Origin: Deltaproteobacteria bacterium
GTDB taxonomy: Bacteria > Desulfobacterota > Desulfuromonadia > Desulfuromonadales > Geopsychrobacteraceae
Length of the DNA stretch: 64,000 bases
Direction: 5' to 3'
NCBI GenBank assembly: GCA_024279255.1
Contig: JAJRRT010000107.1
Span: forward strand, 62,001 to 126,000
The notes under the pieces are model-generated. The model searched no databases, had not been told where the DNA came from, and saw nothing but the letters and a program-made list of their open reading frames with translations. Positions 9,134-16,772 of this stretch are shown here, one piece after another. The first letter of the stretch is position 1. Each line of letters starts with the position of its first letter. Position numbers and translations under genes: made by a program.

Positions 9134-9331
9134 CGTCCGACAGATTCCTGAGAGGCAGATCGACTGAAGTCGATACCGGTTCGTCTGATCCGTGATTTTT
9201 CTCCTCGCGCAACTCTATGGCCTCAAACAGTTATGAGCTTGGCAATACCGCTTTCGGTGAGGATTTGGCCCTGCGATCTCCAGCCGTGAACCATTTCAAT
9301 CACGTTGCAGCCACCTTGAAGGAGAGTCCCC

Positions 9332-10033
9332 ATGAGTAAACCTGTTTGCGTTGTTATTGGTGTAGGCCCCGGCAATGGCACCGCGATTGCCAGAAAATTT
9401 ACGGATCAAGGATACGCAGTTGCGCTCTGTGCGCGAACCCAGGCTAGACTGAACAGGCTGGCTGAAGAGCTGCCTGATGCTGCCGCTTTTGTCTACGATG
9501 TGACCGACCCGGGGGCCGCCGGGCGAGTATTTGCCGATATAGAACAATCGATGGGTGCGGTGTCGATTGTCGCCTATAATGCCGGCTCAGGGACATGGGG
9601 CAATGTTGATGAGGTGACTGTTGACTCCTTTCAATCAACCTGGGAAGTGAATACGCGCGGCCTGTTATTGGCGGTCAAAGCAGTCTTACCCCAAATGCGT
9701 AAACGGGGTGGCGGTTCGATTGTGATAACCGGTGCTACCGCTGCCCTAAGGGGAGGGCTGATGTCCACTGCATTTGCCTCAGCCAAGGCGGCTCAGCGTA
9801 ACCTGGCCCAATCCTTAGCCAAGCAATTAGGCCCGGAAAAAATTCATGTCGGTTATGTCGTCCTCGATGGCATGGTGGATCTGGAAAAAACCATGACGAA
9901 CATGGCAGACAAACCGCTCGATTTCTTTCTCAGTGCCGAGCAGATTGCCGAAGCATTCTACTATCTTGCGACACAGCCGGAGCGCGCCTGGACGTTTGAA
10001 ATAGACCTGCGCCCTTACGCTGAGAAGTGGTAG
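9332..10033 (+). CDS. Short-chain dehydrogenase/reductase with Phe in place of catalytic Tyr
   Basis: A 233-residue Rossmann protein. The nucleotide-binding turn is GVGPGNGTAIARKF, followed by ALCARTQ, and the middle motif is YNAGSGTW (usually NNAG). At the catalytic site the YxxxK motif reads FASAK, with Phe replacing Tyr. This substitution is common to a known SDR subgroup with the QLGPEKIHVGYVVLDG block that is also present here. True oxidoreductase activity is therefore uncertain. AAGGAG precedes ATG. A second SDR with an intact site lies convergently downstream on the opposite strand. Confidence 0.85.
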   Translation: MSKPVCVVIGVGPGNGTAIARKFTDQGYAVALCARTQARLNRLAEELPDAAAFVYDVTDPGAAGRVFADIEQSMGAVSIVAYNAGSGTWGNVDEVTVDSFQSTWEVNTRGLLLAVKAVLPQMRKRGGGSIVITGATAALRGGLMSTAFASAKAAQRNLAQSLAKQLGPEKIHVGYVVLDGMVDLEKTMTNMADKPLDFFLSAEQIAEAFYYLATQPERAWTFEIDLRPYAEKW

Positions 10034-10178
10034 CCTGCAAGGGATCAGATTTTATCCGCGTGCAACAGTCGTTAATCTTTCGGTATATACCTGAGGGTTC
10101 GGGCCTCAATATTCAACAAATGAATTTTCTACCTCACGGTAGCCCAGATTGCTTAACCCTTACCCTGTGAGCGTCCAA

Positions 10179-10841
10179 TTACCAAGGCAACTCGTCACCA
10201 TTGCTATGCCAGAAAGAACCTGCATTTTCAAGGTTAAGGGCTTCAATCCGTTCGGCCAGTCCGGCAACAGACTCTTCGGGGGTAATGATCCCGCCAAAAT
10301 TGACCATGCGGGTTTTTACGAATCCGGGGTGTAACTGCGCCACGGCAATACCGCGCCCTTTCAGATCGATAGCCAGTGAGCGCCCCAGAGCATTGAACGC
10401 AGCTTTGGAGGCTCGATAGCCATAGCGGCCACCTGAGTCGTTATCGGCAATCGAGCCCATGCGGCTGGTCATGTTGGCAATTTTGCTTCCCTCTGCCAGA
10501 TTGGGTAGCAGGGCCTCGCTGATCCTTATGGGGGCAAATGCGTTGATCTCCATCTGTAAGCGGAGCGAATCAAAATCGATTGAGCCGAGGGTCTCATCCA
10601 GCATAAGACCAGCGTTGTTGATCAGCAAGTCAATCATTTGTCCCTGTAGAGCGTCCACCAGCCGCTCGATGCTCTCTTGGCTGGTCACATCGATCCCGTT
10701 AATTATCTGGCTTGCGAAGCTCTCAAGTTCGTTTGATGTTTCGCGACAGACACCCGTGACGCGCCAGCCTTCAGCCTGATAATGACGTGCCAACTCAAGG
10801 CCAATCCCACGATTGGCACCGGTAATAACAACATGCTTCAT
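10179..10841 (-). CDS. Short-chain dehydrogenase/reductase
   Basis: A 220-residue SDR. TGANRGIGLELARHY is the cofactor turn, LLINNAGLML the NNAG motif, and YGYRASKAA holds the catalytic Tyr and Lys (YxxxK), with a TSRMGS serine upstream. HPGFVKTRM is the typical substrate-loop start. The layout resembles C-factor/sniffer-type SDRs acting on carbonyl substrates; the substrate is unknown. AGGAG lies six bases before the ATG. It converges with the SDR gene at 9332. Confidence 0.88.
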   Translation of the reverse strand: MKHVVITGANRGIGLELARHYQAEGWRVTGVCRETSNELESFASQIINGIDVTSQESIERLVDALQGQMIDLLINNAGLMLDETLGSIDFDSLRLQMEINAFAPIRISEALLPNLAEGSKIANMTSRMGSIADNDSGGRYGYRASKAAFNALGRSLAIDLKGRGIAVAQLHPGFVKTRMVNFGGIITPEESVAGLAERIEALNLENAGSFWHSNGDELPW

Positions 10842-10959
10842 TGCACACTCCTTATCTCAGAATTGTCTGCACAACTTAAATAGATCTATTTCTCTTGCCC
10901 CGAACCGATCACCCGAAAATCCTCGGTGTGATGTCGGGCCACGGCCGTGAATCTTTACA

Positions 10960-11251
10960 AAACAACAAATGCGCTCTTTCAGTACAAGTCTGAAAAGCGG
11001 CGTTAAAAAAACATCTATTTATTGTTCAAGCTCCCCTCATCCCATCAGATACGCCTGTCATTTTATTGAGGTACCAATATACGCCAATATTATATTTAAC
11101 CTGCCAATAAATCGACCCTGTTATCAACGATGAGTGTGCTATCTCAATGACTTGCAAACCCTGAATAGGCGAATGGCCAACCCGATGTTTTGGGTTGGCC
11201 ATTCTGTTAATCACGCGGAATAGCTTTGGGATTGTTCTGTTGACCTGTTGT
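10960..11251 (-). repeat. Non-coding 3' tail, copy 1, with 13-bp perfect hairpin
   Basis: This stretch of about 290 bases follows the larger repeat-protein gene and resembles 12975-13303 after the smaller one. Shared blocks include CAAGTCTGAAAAGCGGC, AATCGACCC and GAATGGCCAACCCGATGTTTT. At 11171-11204 it holds perfect arms GAATGGCCAACCC / GGGTTGGCCATTC with an eight-base loop. No T-run follows on the gene strand, so it is not a classic terminator. It could be a structured 3' UTR or a small RNA. No ribosome site or conserved frame is visible. The 120 bases between it and the SDR gene show nothing. Confidence 0.6.
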
Positions 11252-11779
11252 TTAGCCGTTCACTTCCTCGCCTACGAAGTAGCCGATTTGTTCCTGATTA
11301 ACCGAAGAGTGTAATTCCTCGTCTACAAAGTAGCCGATCTCATCCTGGTTGATTGAAGAGTGAAGCTGCTCATCAACCCAGTATCCAAAGTTTTTACTAT
11401 CAACTGCTGAGTGCAGTTCTTCATCTACGTAGTAGCCAATTTCGTCCTGGTTGATCGAAGAGTGAAGCTGCTCATCTACCCAGTAACCGAAGTTTTTACT
11501 ATCAACTGCTGAGTGCAGTTCTTCATCTACGTAGTAGCCAATTTCGTCCTGGTTGATCGAAGAGTGAAGTTGCTCATCTACCCAGTAACCGAAGTTTTTA
11601 CTATCAACTGCTGAGTGCAGTTCTTCATCTACGTAGTAGCCAATTTCATCCTGGTTGATCGAAGAGTGAAGTTGCTCATCAACATGGTAGCCAAACTGGT
11701 CAGGGTTTATGCTGGCGGCCAGCAGTGCAGTTACGGCGAAGATACTAACAGTCAATACGCTCAAGATTGTTTTCGTCAT
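11252..11779 (-). CDS. Secreted tandem-repeat protein, nine 17-residue units
   Basis: The start is ATG 11779 (AAGGAG seven bases upstream), not the longer track form. A Sec signal peptide (MTKTILSVLTVSIFAVTALLAAS) is followed by nine units with consensus INQDEIGYYVDEELHSA, alternating with VDSKNFGYWVDEQLHSS. Every unit keeps G-[YF]-x-V, and nearly all keep D-E and H. The mature protein is acidic and aromatic-rich, has no cysteine, and has almost no sequence outside the repeats. I do not recognise the family. A repeated fold (beta-solenoid or fibre) or metal binding by the D/E/H positions are both possible; neither is shown. A signal peptidase gene and a shorter paralogue lie directly upstream. 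Confidence 0.85.
   Translation of the reverse strand: MTKTILSVLTVSIFAVTALLAASINPDQFGYHVDEQLHSSINQDEIGYYVDEELHSAVDSKNFGYWVDEQLHSSINQDEIGYYVDEELHSAVDSKNFGYWVDEQLHSSINQDEIGYYVDEELHSAVDSKNFGYWVDEQLHSSINQDEIGYFVDEELHSSVNQEQIGYFVGEEVNG
11348..11690 (-). repeat. 102-bp tandem DNA repeat inside the repeat-protein gene
   Basis: The block beginning GTTGATCGAAGAGTGAAG recurs at 11348, 11450, 11552 and 11654, exactly 102 bases apart, each coding two 17-residue units. The second and third copies differ at only about two positions by eye; the outer copies differ more. This indicates recent expansion or gene conversion in the centre of the array. Confidence 0.92.
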
Positions 11780-11846
11780 GGTCTTTCTCCTTAGGCAACG
11801 ATTCAGAGTGAATCCGTTTCGATTATGTTTCTTGCCCAAGCTATAT

Positions 11847-11863
11847 TCCAATGTCCGTGCCAA
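11847..11863 (-). promoter_or_regulatory. Sigma-54-like -24/-12 element, repeat-protein gene copy 1
   Basis: On the minus strand this reads TTGGCACGGACATTGGA. Compared with YTGGCACGRNNNTTGCW, only the -12 C is changed (to G). The same sequence is kept in front of the paralogue at 13649. The distance to the ATG leaves a leader of about 55 bases. The imperfect -12 element is a caution. Confidence 0.6.
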
Positions 11864-11925
11864 CCTTAGAAATCCTGCAATATCAGCACCTTATGGATTC
11901 GAAGTTCCCAACGCCAATCTTGGAT

Positions 11926-11963
11926 TGTAGAATATTCCACAAGGGCCCGTAGAATATCCGGGG
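11926..11963 (-). promoter_or_regulatory. Paired palindromic upstream sites, copy 1
   Basis: TGTAGAATATTCCACA (11926-11941, one mismatch from a palindrome) is followed about two helical turns away by GTAGAATATCCG. Both lie some 60-100 bases upstream of the -24 element, the usual place for enhancer-binding activator sites. The paralogue has the same pair, with a perfect palindrome. Confidence 0.6.
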
Positions 11964-12054
11964 TTCCCGCCGAAAACAACACTGAAATACTGTGGAACCC
12001 GATCGCACCAAAACTGGCTCTGACACGCAGAGCCAAACCTCAATGTTCAACAGC

Positions 12055-12936
12055 CTAATCAATCGTCTGCCCAATCCTCTGCCACCTCACCTCGATATTT
12101 ATACGATCCCAGGACCAATAGATCTTCGCAGCACGACCGCTAATCTTCTCTTCGGCGACAAAACCCCAGAAACGGCTGTCGAATGAATAGTCGCGATTAT
12201 CCCCCATGGTGAAATACATCCCTGCGGGGACTCTGAGCGGGGCCATGTTGTCACGTGGGCTTGCTTCTGCAGGGATGGTCTGGGGGTCCTTGTGCACCAC
12301 ATAATCTTCAACAAGCAACTGGTCATTCACCAGCAGTTGCTTGTCACGAATCTCAAGTTTATCTCCCGGCATCCCGATTACCCGTTTAATAAAATCGCGG
12401 GGACTGGCCTTGTCGGCATCTGGTGGGAACTCGAAAACAACGATATCGCCTCTCGCGATATGATCTGCTGTTTTGTCGATCAAAACATGGTCACCCACGA
12501 TAAGGGTATTCACCATACTGGCCGAGGGAATTTTATAGGCGCGGACATGAGCGTGTTTGATGTAGGCAGAACCGGCCAAATCACCACCAAGGCCAAAAAT
12601 CAGGTACATCGCAATGTAAACAACTGGGCGGTTATACTTTTTTGGCTGAAAATTATATTTCAATTTGCGCGCGGTCTTAACGCTATCGACAATAGCCAAG
12701 ACAAGAATCAGGATCGTCAGCAGAAAAAACAGGGCGAGAACGGTAAATGGGAGTTTGAGAGAGAAAAGTGTGATTGCCAGACCGAAAGCTGTAGAGAACA
12801 GGGCAAACAGGAAGCCTTTTTGTAGCTGTCCGTTGTAAACCTGCCCCAATCCCGGCATTAACAGAGTTAAGACAACGGCAGTCCAGGGTTTACGTGTTTG
12901 CCCAGCGCGCTTTTTCACCTCAAACTCAAAATCCAC
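12055..12936 (-). CDS. lepB: Signal peptidase I with N-terminal membrane domain
   Basis: A protein of 293 residues. The catalytic serine is in IPSASMVNTLIVGD, the lysine in DFIKRVIGMPGD, and box E is GDNRDYSFDSRFWG, so the enzyme looks complete. The N-terminal 100 residues carry MPGLGQVYNGQLQKG and several membrane spans, a TM2/DUF5683-like extension not present in classic LepB. It removes signal peptides at the outer face of the inner membrane. It lies between two secreted repeat-protein genes, all on one strand, which suggests (but does not prove) a dedicated role in their processing. A housekeeping lepB elsewhere would be expected. Confidence 0.9.
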   Translation of the reverse strand: MDFEFEVKKRAGQTRKPWTAVVLTLLMPGLGQVYNGQLQKGFLFALFSTAFGLAITLFSLKLPFTVLALFFLLTILILVLAIVDSVKTARKLKYNFQPKKYNRPVVYIAMYLIFGLGGDLAGSAYIKHAHVRAYKIPSASMVNTLIVGDHVLIDKTADHIARGDIVVFEFPPDADKASPRDFIKRVIGMPGDKLEIRDKQLLVNDQLLVEDYVVHKDPQTIPAEASPRDNMAPLRVPAGMYFTMGDNRDYSFDSRFWGFVAEEKISGRAAKIYWSWDRINIEVRWQRIGQTID

Positions 12937-12974
12937 AATTTTATTCCCTATTGATAAGTACCAGCTTCTTATTT

Positions 12975-13303
12975 AACCTTAAAAACAACAAAAGCCACCC
13001 TTCAGCACAAGTCTGAAAAGCGGCTTATAAAAGCATCTCTCACTAACCCGAGATCCCCACATCTCACCCCTCATAAAGATTGTCATTTCAATAAGTTGCC
13101 GATATATACCTGTTTCGCACCAGACCTGTCAACAAATCGACCCGTTTACCCTTGTGTGAGGTTACTCTATAACGTGCAGGGCCAGAACAGGTGAATGGCC
13201 AACCCGATGTTTTGGATTGACCACTCTGTTGGTCACGTGGAATAGTTTTGAGGTTGTTCTGTTTAGCTGTGCACGTCCTCGGCTACGAAGGAACTCGTTC
13301 TGA
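12975..13303 (-). repeat. Non-coding 3' tail, copy 2
   Basis: About 330 bases resembling 10960-11251. The GAATGGCCAACCC arm (13193-13205) is kept but its partner reads GGATTGACCACTC, with three mismatches, so the hairpin has decayed here. The right end still contains a remnant of a further coding repeat in a shifted frame (revcomp of GAACTCGTTCTGATCAACC). No gene is visible. Confidence 0.55.
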
Positions 13304-13573
13304 TCAACCGTTACCGTGGTGGACTGGATCTACATTGTAACCAAAGTCTTTAGAATCAATGGCGGCATGAAGATCATCGACGTTGTAACCAAAATCCTTA
13401 AAATCAATTTTGGCATGATCTTCATCGACGTTGTAACCAAAGTCCTTATTATCGATTTTGGCGTGTTGTTCATCGACATTGTAGCCAAACTGATCAGAGT
13501 TTACGCTGGCGGTCAGCAGTGCAGTTACGGCGAAGATACTAACAGTGAGTACACTCAAGATTGTTTTCGTCAT
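13304..13573 (-). CDS. Secreted tandem-repeat protein, four 16-residue units (paralogue)
   Basis: An 89-residue protein whose signal peptide is nearly identical to that of the 11252 gene (MTKTILSVLTVSIFAVTALL). The mature part has four units of the type IDNKDFGYNVDEDHAK, one residue shorter than those of the paralogue, ending VDPVHHGNG. Past the stop the DNA still resembles the last unit of the paralogue but in another frame, so its C-terminus was probably shortened by a frameshift. The protein is acidic and His/Asp-rich, without cysteine. Function unknown. It shares its promoter architecture with the 11252 gene and lies upstream of the signal peptidase gene. Confidence 0.82.
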   Translation of the reverse strand: MTKTILSVLTVSIFAVTALLTASVNSDQFGYNVDEQHAKIDNKDFGYNVDEDHAKIDFKDFGYNVDDLHAAIDSKDFGYNVDPVHHGNG

Positions 13574-13648
13574 GGTATTTCTCCTTAAAGAAATATTCAG
13601 GTAGAATCGCAGAATCCGTTACAGTTATGTTTCTTACTAGGTTTATAA

Positions 13649-13666
13649 TCCAATGTCCGTGCCAAT
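13649..13666 (-). promoter_or_regulatory. Sigma-54-like -24/-12 element, repeat-protein gene copy 2
   Basis: The minus strand reads ATTGGCACGGACATTGGA, the same core as at 11847. The flanking sequence differs, so the core has been kept while its surroundings diverged, which supports function. Confidence 0.6.
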
Positions 13667-13727
13667 CTCTAAATATACGTAATATCAGCAGGTTACGGTC
13701 TTCGCACTGCCAAAGCAAATCTTAATT

Positions 13728-13763
13728 TGTAGAATACTCTACAAAAGCACATAGAATATTCGG
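13728..13763 (-). promoter_or_regulatory. Paired palindromic upstream sites, copy 2
   Basis: TGTAGAATACTCTACA (13728-13743) has perfect six-base arms. ATAGAATATTCG follows from 13751, with the same spacing as in copy 1. It lies about 60-95 bases upstream of the -24 element. It is a candidate binding site for a sigma-54 activator not identifiable from this window. Confidence 0.6.
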
Positions 13764-13943
13764 CAGCACAACAAACAATCCCCCCTAAAGTACAGTGGAA
13801 CACATCGTCCCCCTGCCATTCATAATGGCTACAACCCGCTTTTCTCTGCGGAATAGGTATGTTTTTCAACCGTGCGCTCAGGATCATTTCCGGATTTGGT
13901 AGACTGTATATGAAGCAGATCGACACCGATAAAGGAGCTGAGC

Positions 13944-15476
13944 ATGGATTTTCTGAAAGAGCTTGGGATTAAGGACAGGAACTTTGGTGCTTCTACGGGG
14001 CTTGAATGGAATAGCACAACCGACCAGGGAGAGCTGCATATCGTTTCTCCGACTGATGGCAAACCGATTGCCAGCGTCTATCTTGCCTCTGAGCAGGATT
14101 ATGAAAGGATCGTGACCAAAGCCGCCGAAACTTTTAGACATTGGCGGACGGTTCCTGCGCCGAAGCGAGGTGAGGTTGTGCGCCAGATCGGCCTGCGCTT
14201 ACGAGAACATAAGGATGCACTCGGGGCACTGGTCTCCTACGAAATGGGCAAATCACTGCAGGAGGGAAAAGGCGAGGTTCAGGAGATGATCGATATCTGC
14301 GATTTTGCCGTCGGCCAGTCCCGTCAACTTTACGGCTCGACCATGGTCTCTGAACGGGAAGAGCACCGGATGTATGATCAGTACCACCCCCTTGGCGTGG
14401 TCGGTACCATCTCGGCCTTCAATTTCCCGGTTGCAGTCTGGTCTTGGAATACCATGATCGCTACGGTTTGTGGCGACACAAACCTGTGGAAACCTTCATC
14501 AAGGGTCCCCTTGAGCGCTATCGGCGTGCAGAATATTCTGGCCGAAGTGGTCAGAGAGAATGAGCTCCCCGAAGGGCTATTCAACCTGATCATCGGGCGG
14601 GGTTCTTCGGTCGGCGAAACATTGCTTAACGACAAACGCATCCCGCTGGTCTCGGTAACCGGCTCAACGCAAGTCGGTCGACACGCGGCCCAGGCCGTTG
14701 CCAAACGATTCGGCAAGACGATTCTTGAACTTGGTGGCAACAACGCAATTATTCTGAGTCCAAATGCCGAGCTCAAAACAGCACTCCCTGCCATCGTCTT
14801 CGGCGCGGTCGGAACTGCCGGACAGCGCTGTACCTCAACCCGGCGTCTGATTATTCATGAATCGATCTACTCCAGAGTCAAAGCGAGCCTTCTGAAGGCC
14901 TATGCAGGGCTGAGAATCGGCAATCCGCTGGATGAAAAGAACCACGTCGGGCCGCTGATCGACAGCGACGCGGTTATGGCTTTCCAGCAGGCACTGCAAC
15001 GCGCAGAAAAAGAAGGAGGAAAACTTGTTTATGGCGGAACCCTCCTTGAAGGCGCAGGTTACGAGTCGGGCTGTTACGTCGTTCCGGCGATCGTCGAAGC
15101 CGAAAACAGCTACGCGATCGTTCAGGAGGAGACCTTTGCCCCGATCCTTTACCTGATTCGATATTCCGGCGAACTGAGCGCTGCCATCGAATTGCACAAC
15201 GCCGTCGTACAGGGGCTCTCCTCGGCTATTTTTACCGAAAATCTTCGTGAAGCCGAACTCTTCCTCTCGGCCACCGGCTCAGATTGCGGGATTGCCAATG
15301 TCAATATCGGCACCTCCGGAGCGGAGATCGGCGGTGCATTCGGCGGCGAAAAGGAGACCGGTGGCGGACGCGAATCGGGCTCTGATGCCTGGAAAGCCTA
15401 CATGCGACGCCAGACCAATACGATCAATTACGGCAAAGACCTCCCGCTGGCGCAGGGGATCAAGTTCGATATTTAA
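13944..15476 (+). CDS. amaB: ALDH7-type aldehyde dehydrogenase (alpha-aminoadipate semialdehyde dehydrogenase)
   Basis: A protein of 510 residues, the usual length. [30 protein letters not shown], the glutamate in [11 protein letters not shown] and the cysteine in [13 protein letters not shown] form a complete ALDH active site. The ELGGNNA and QRCTSTRR blocks, with the ending [19 protein letters not shown], are typical of the antiquitin/ALDH7 class that oxidises alpha-aminoadipate semialdehyde (or its cyclic piperideine form) to aminoadipate. The next gene, 41 bases on, is saccharopine dehydrogenase-like, which would supply this semialdehyde. Together they point to lysine degradation through saccharopine. 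Confidence 0.88.
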   Translation: MDFLKELGIKDRNFGASTGLEWNSTTDQGELHIVSPTDGKPIASVYLASEQDYERIVTKAAETFRHWRTVPAPKRGEVVRQIGLRLREHKDALGALVSYEMGKSLQEGKGEVQEMIDICDFAVGQSRQLYGSTMVSEREEHRMYDQYHPLGVVGTISAFNFPVAVWSWNTMIATVCGDTNLWKPSSRVPLSAIGVQNILAEVVRENELPEGLFNLIIGRGSSVGETLLNDKRIPLVSVTGSTQVGRHAAQAVAKRFGKTILELGGNNAIILSPNAELKTALPAIVFGAVGTAGQRCTSTRRLIIHESIYSRVKASLLKAYAGLRIGNPLDEKNHVGPLIDSDAVMAFQQALQRAEKEGGKLVYGGTLLEGAGYESGCYVVPAIVEAENSYAIVQEETFAPILYLIRYSGELSAAIELHNAVVQGLSSAIFTENLREAELFLSATGSDCGIANVNIGTSGAEIGGAFGGEKETGGGRESGSDAWKAYMRRQTNTINYGKDLPLAQGIKFDI

Positions 15477-15517
15477 GCGCGGCTCCCAACATAACTTCAT
15501 CCTGAGGAGAGCGATTT

Positions 15518-16585
15518 ATGCCAAAAAAAATCCATTCCATCCTGGTGCTGGGTCTGGGGAAGGTTGGTTCTTTAATCGCGACCATGCTCCATGAAACAGG
15601 CTTCGCGGTCACAGGGGGCGACATTAAGATCCATGATGACAGCCACCCCTTTGATGTTATGAGCCTGGATGTATGCAACAGTGCGGAGTTGGCCCTCGTC
15701 ATGAGCGGAGTCGATGCGGTCGTCTCCTGCCTGCCTTACCGCTTCAACCTCGGCGTCGCCGGGGTCGCCAGTCAACTTGGTACTCACTATTTCGATCTTA
15801 CTGAAGATGTGGCGACGACCAGGGCCATCATCAACATGAGTAAAACCGCCAGCGGAGTCATGGCGCCACAATGCGGTCTGGCTCCCGGTTTCATTGCTAT
15901 TCTCGGCGCTTCCCTCGCCAGTCGATTCGATAAAATCAGAAGCATAAAACTGCGGGTCGGTGCCCTCCCCAGCAATCCCACCGGATTACTCTCTTATGCC
16001 TTTAACTGGTCCCCTGAAGGGGTGGTCAATGAGTATCTCAACGATTGTGAGGTGATCGAGAACGGTAAGCACAAGTGGGTTTCACCCCTGGAATGGCTGG
16101 AAAAAATCGTGATTGACGGTATCCAGCTGGAGGCATTTACCACCTCTGGCGGTCTGGGGACCATGTGCGAGACCTACAGGGGACAGGTCGAGAACCTTGA
16201 CTATAAGTCGATCCGTTACCCCGGCCATGCAAAATTGATAAATTTCTTTTTTGATGAACTGCTGATGCGTGAAGATCGTAAACGGGCCGGTGAGATCCTG
16301 GTACATGCCAAGCCGCCGGTCAATGATGATGTGGTTTATATTCATGCCTCAGTGGAGGGCTGGCAAGAAGAGAAGCTGACGCGTGAAGAATTCGTCAGGT
16401 CTTACCGTCCCTTAGAGATTGCCGGACGCCGTTGGCGTGCAATCTCCTGGACCACGGCGGCTTCTGTCTGTGCGGTTGTTGAACTCGTGAGTAATAGGAC
16501 TTTGAGCAACAGGGGATTTATTAAGCAGGAAGAGATAGATCTCGATAAATTCTTGCGAACTCAAAACGGGCGTTTATATGGATGA
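15518..16585 (+). CDS. Saccharopine dehydrogenase-like protein
   Basis: A protein of 355 residues with a Rossmann N-terminus (ILVLGLGKVGSLIATML), then VDAVVSCLPYRFN and GTHYFDLTED, then the family block CGLAPGFIAILG and the C-terminal domain with FTTSGGLGTMCETYRG and KSIRYPGH. These match saccharopine dehydrogenase (glutamate-forming) and lysine 6-dehydrogenase relatives. The reaction would yield aminoadipate semialdehyde for the ALDH7 encoded just upstream. A GAGGAG site precedes ATG. A lysine-ketoglutarate reductase partner is not visible, so direct lysine 6-dehydrogenation is an alternative. Confidence 0.85.
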   Translation: MPKKIHSILVLGLGKVGSLIATMLHETGFAVTGGDIKIHDDSHPFDVMSLDVCNSAELALVMSGVDAVVSCLPYRFNLGVAGVASQLGTHYFDLTEDVATTRAIINMSKTASGVMAPQCGLAPGFIAILGASLASRFDKIRSIKLRVGALPSNPTGLLSYAFNWSPEGVVNEYLNDCEVIENGKHKWVSPLEWLEKIVIDGIQLEAFTTSGGLGTMCETYRGQVENLDYKSIRYPGHAKLINFFFDELLMREDRKRAGEILVHAKPPVNDDVVYIHASVEGWQEEKLTREEFVRSYRPLEIAGRRWRAISWTTAASVCAVVELVSNRTLSNRGFIKQEEIDLDKFLRTQNGRLYG

Positions 16586-16772
16586 GAAGCTCCTGGTGGG
16601 AAGCTCAACTGACGGACGGGATGTCTGGTCGCTACTCCGTATCAGTTTCACCCCTACGCTCAGGACCTTTGTCGCTATTCAAATCAGTCAAACAACTCTG
16701 AAATCTGCAATCAATGCGAACTGTTTAACCTTGGAAGAGACTCTGAGATAAGAAAAGTACGCGACATATAGA

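Noticed and set aside
11348-11690. CRISPR-like array (regular direct repeats)
   Set aside because: The whole 102-base unit is repeated with no unique spacers, and it is in frame within a secreted protein gene.
11709-12186. Plus-strand ORFs across the repeat gene promoter
   Set aside because: They cover the signal sequence, promoter and the 3' end of lepB in the wrong direction and have no ribosome site.
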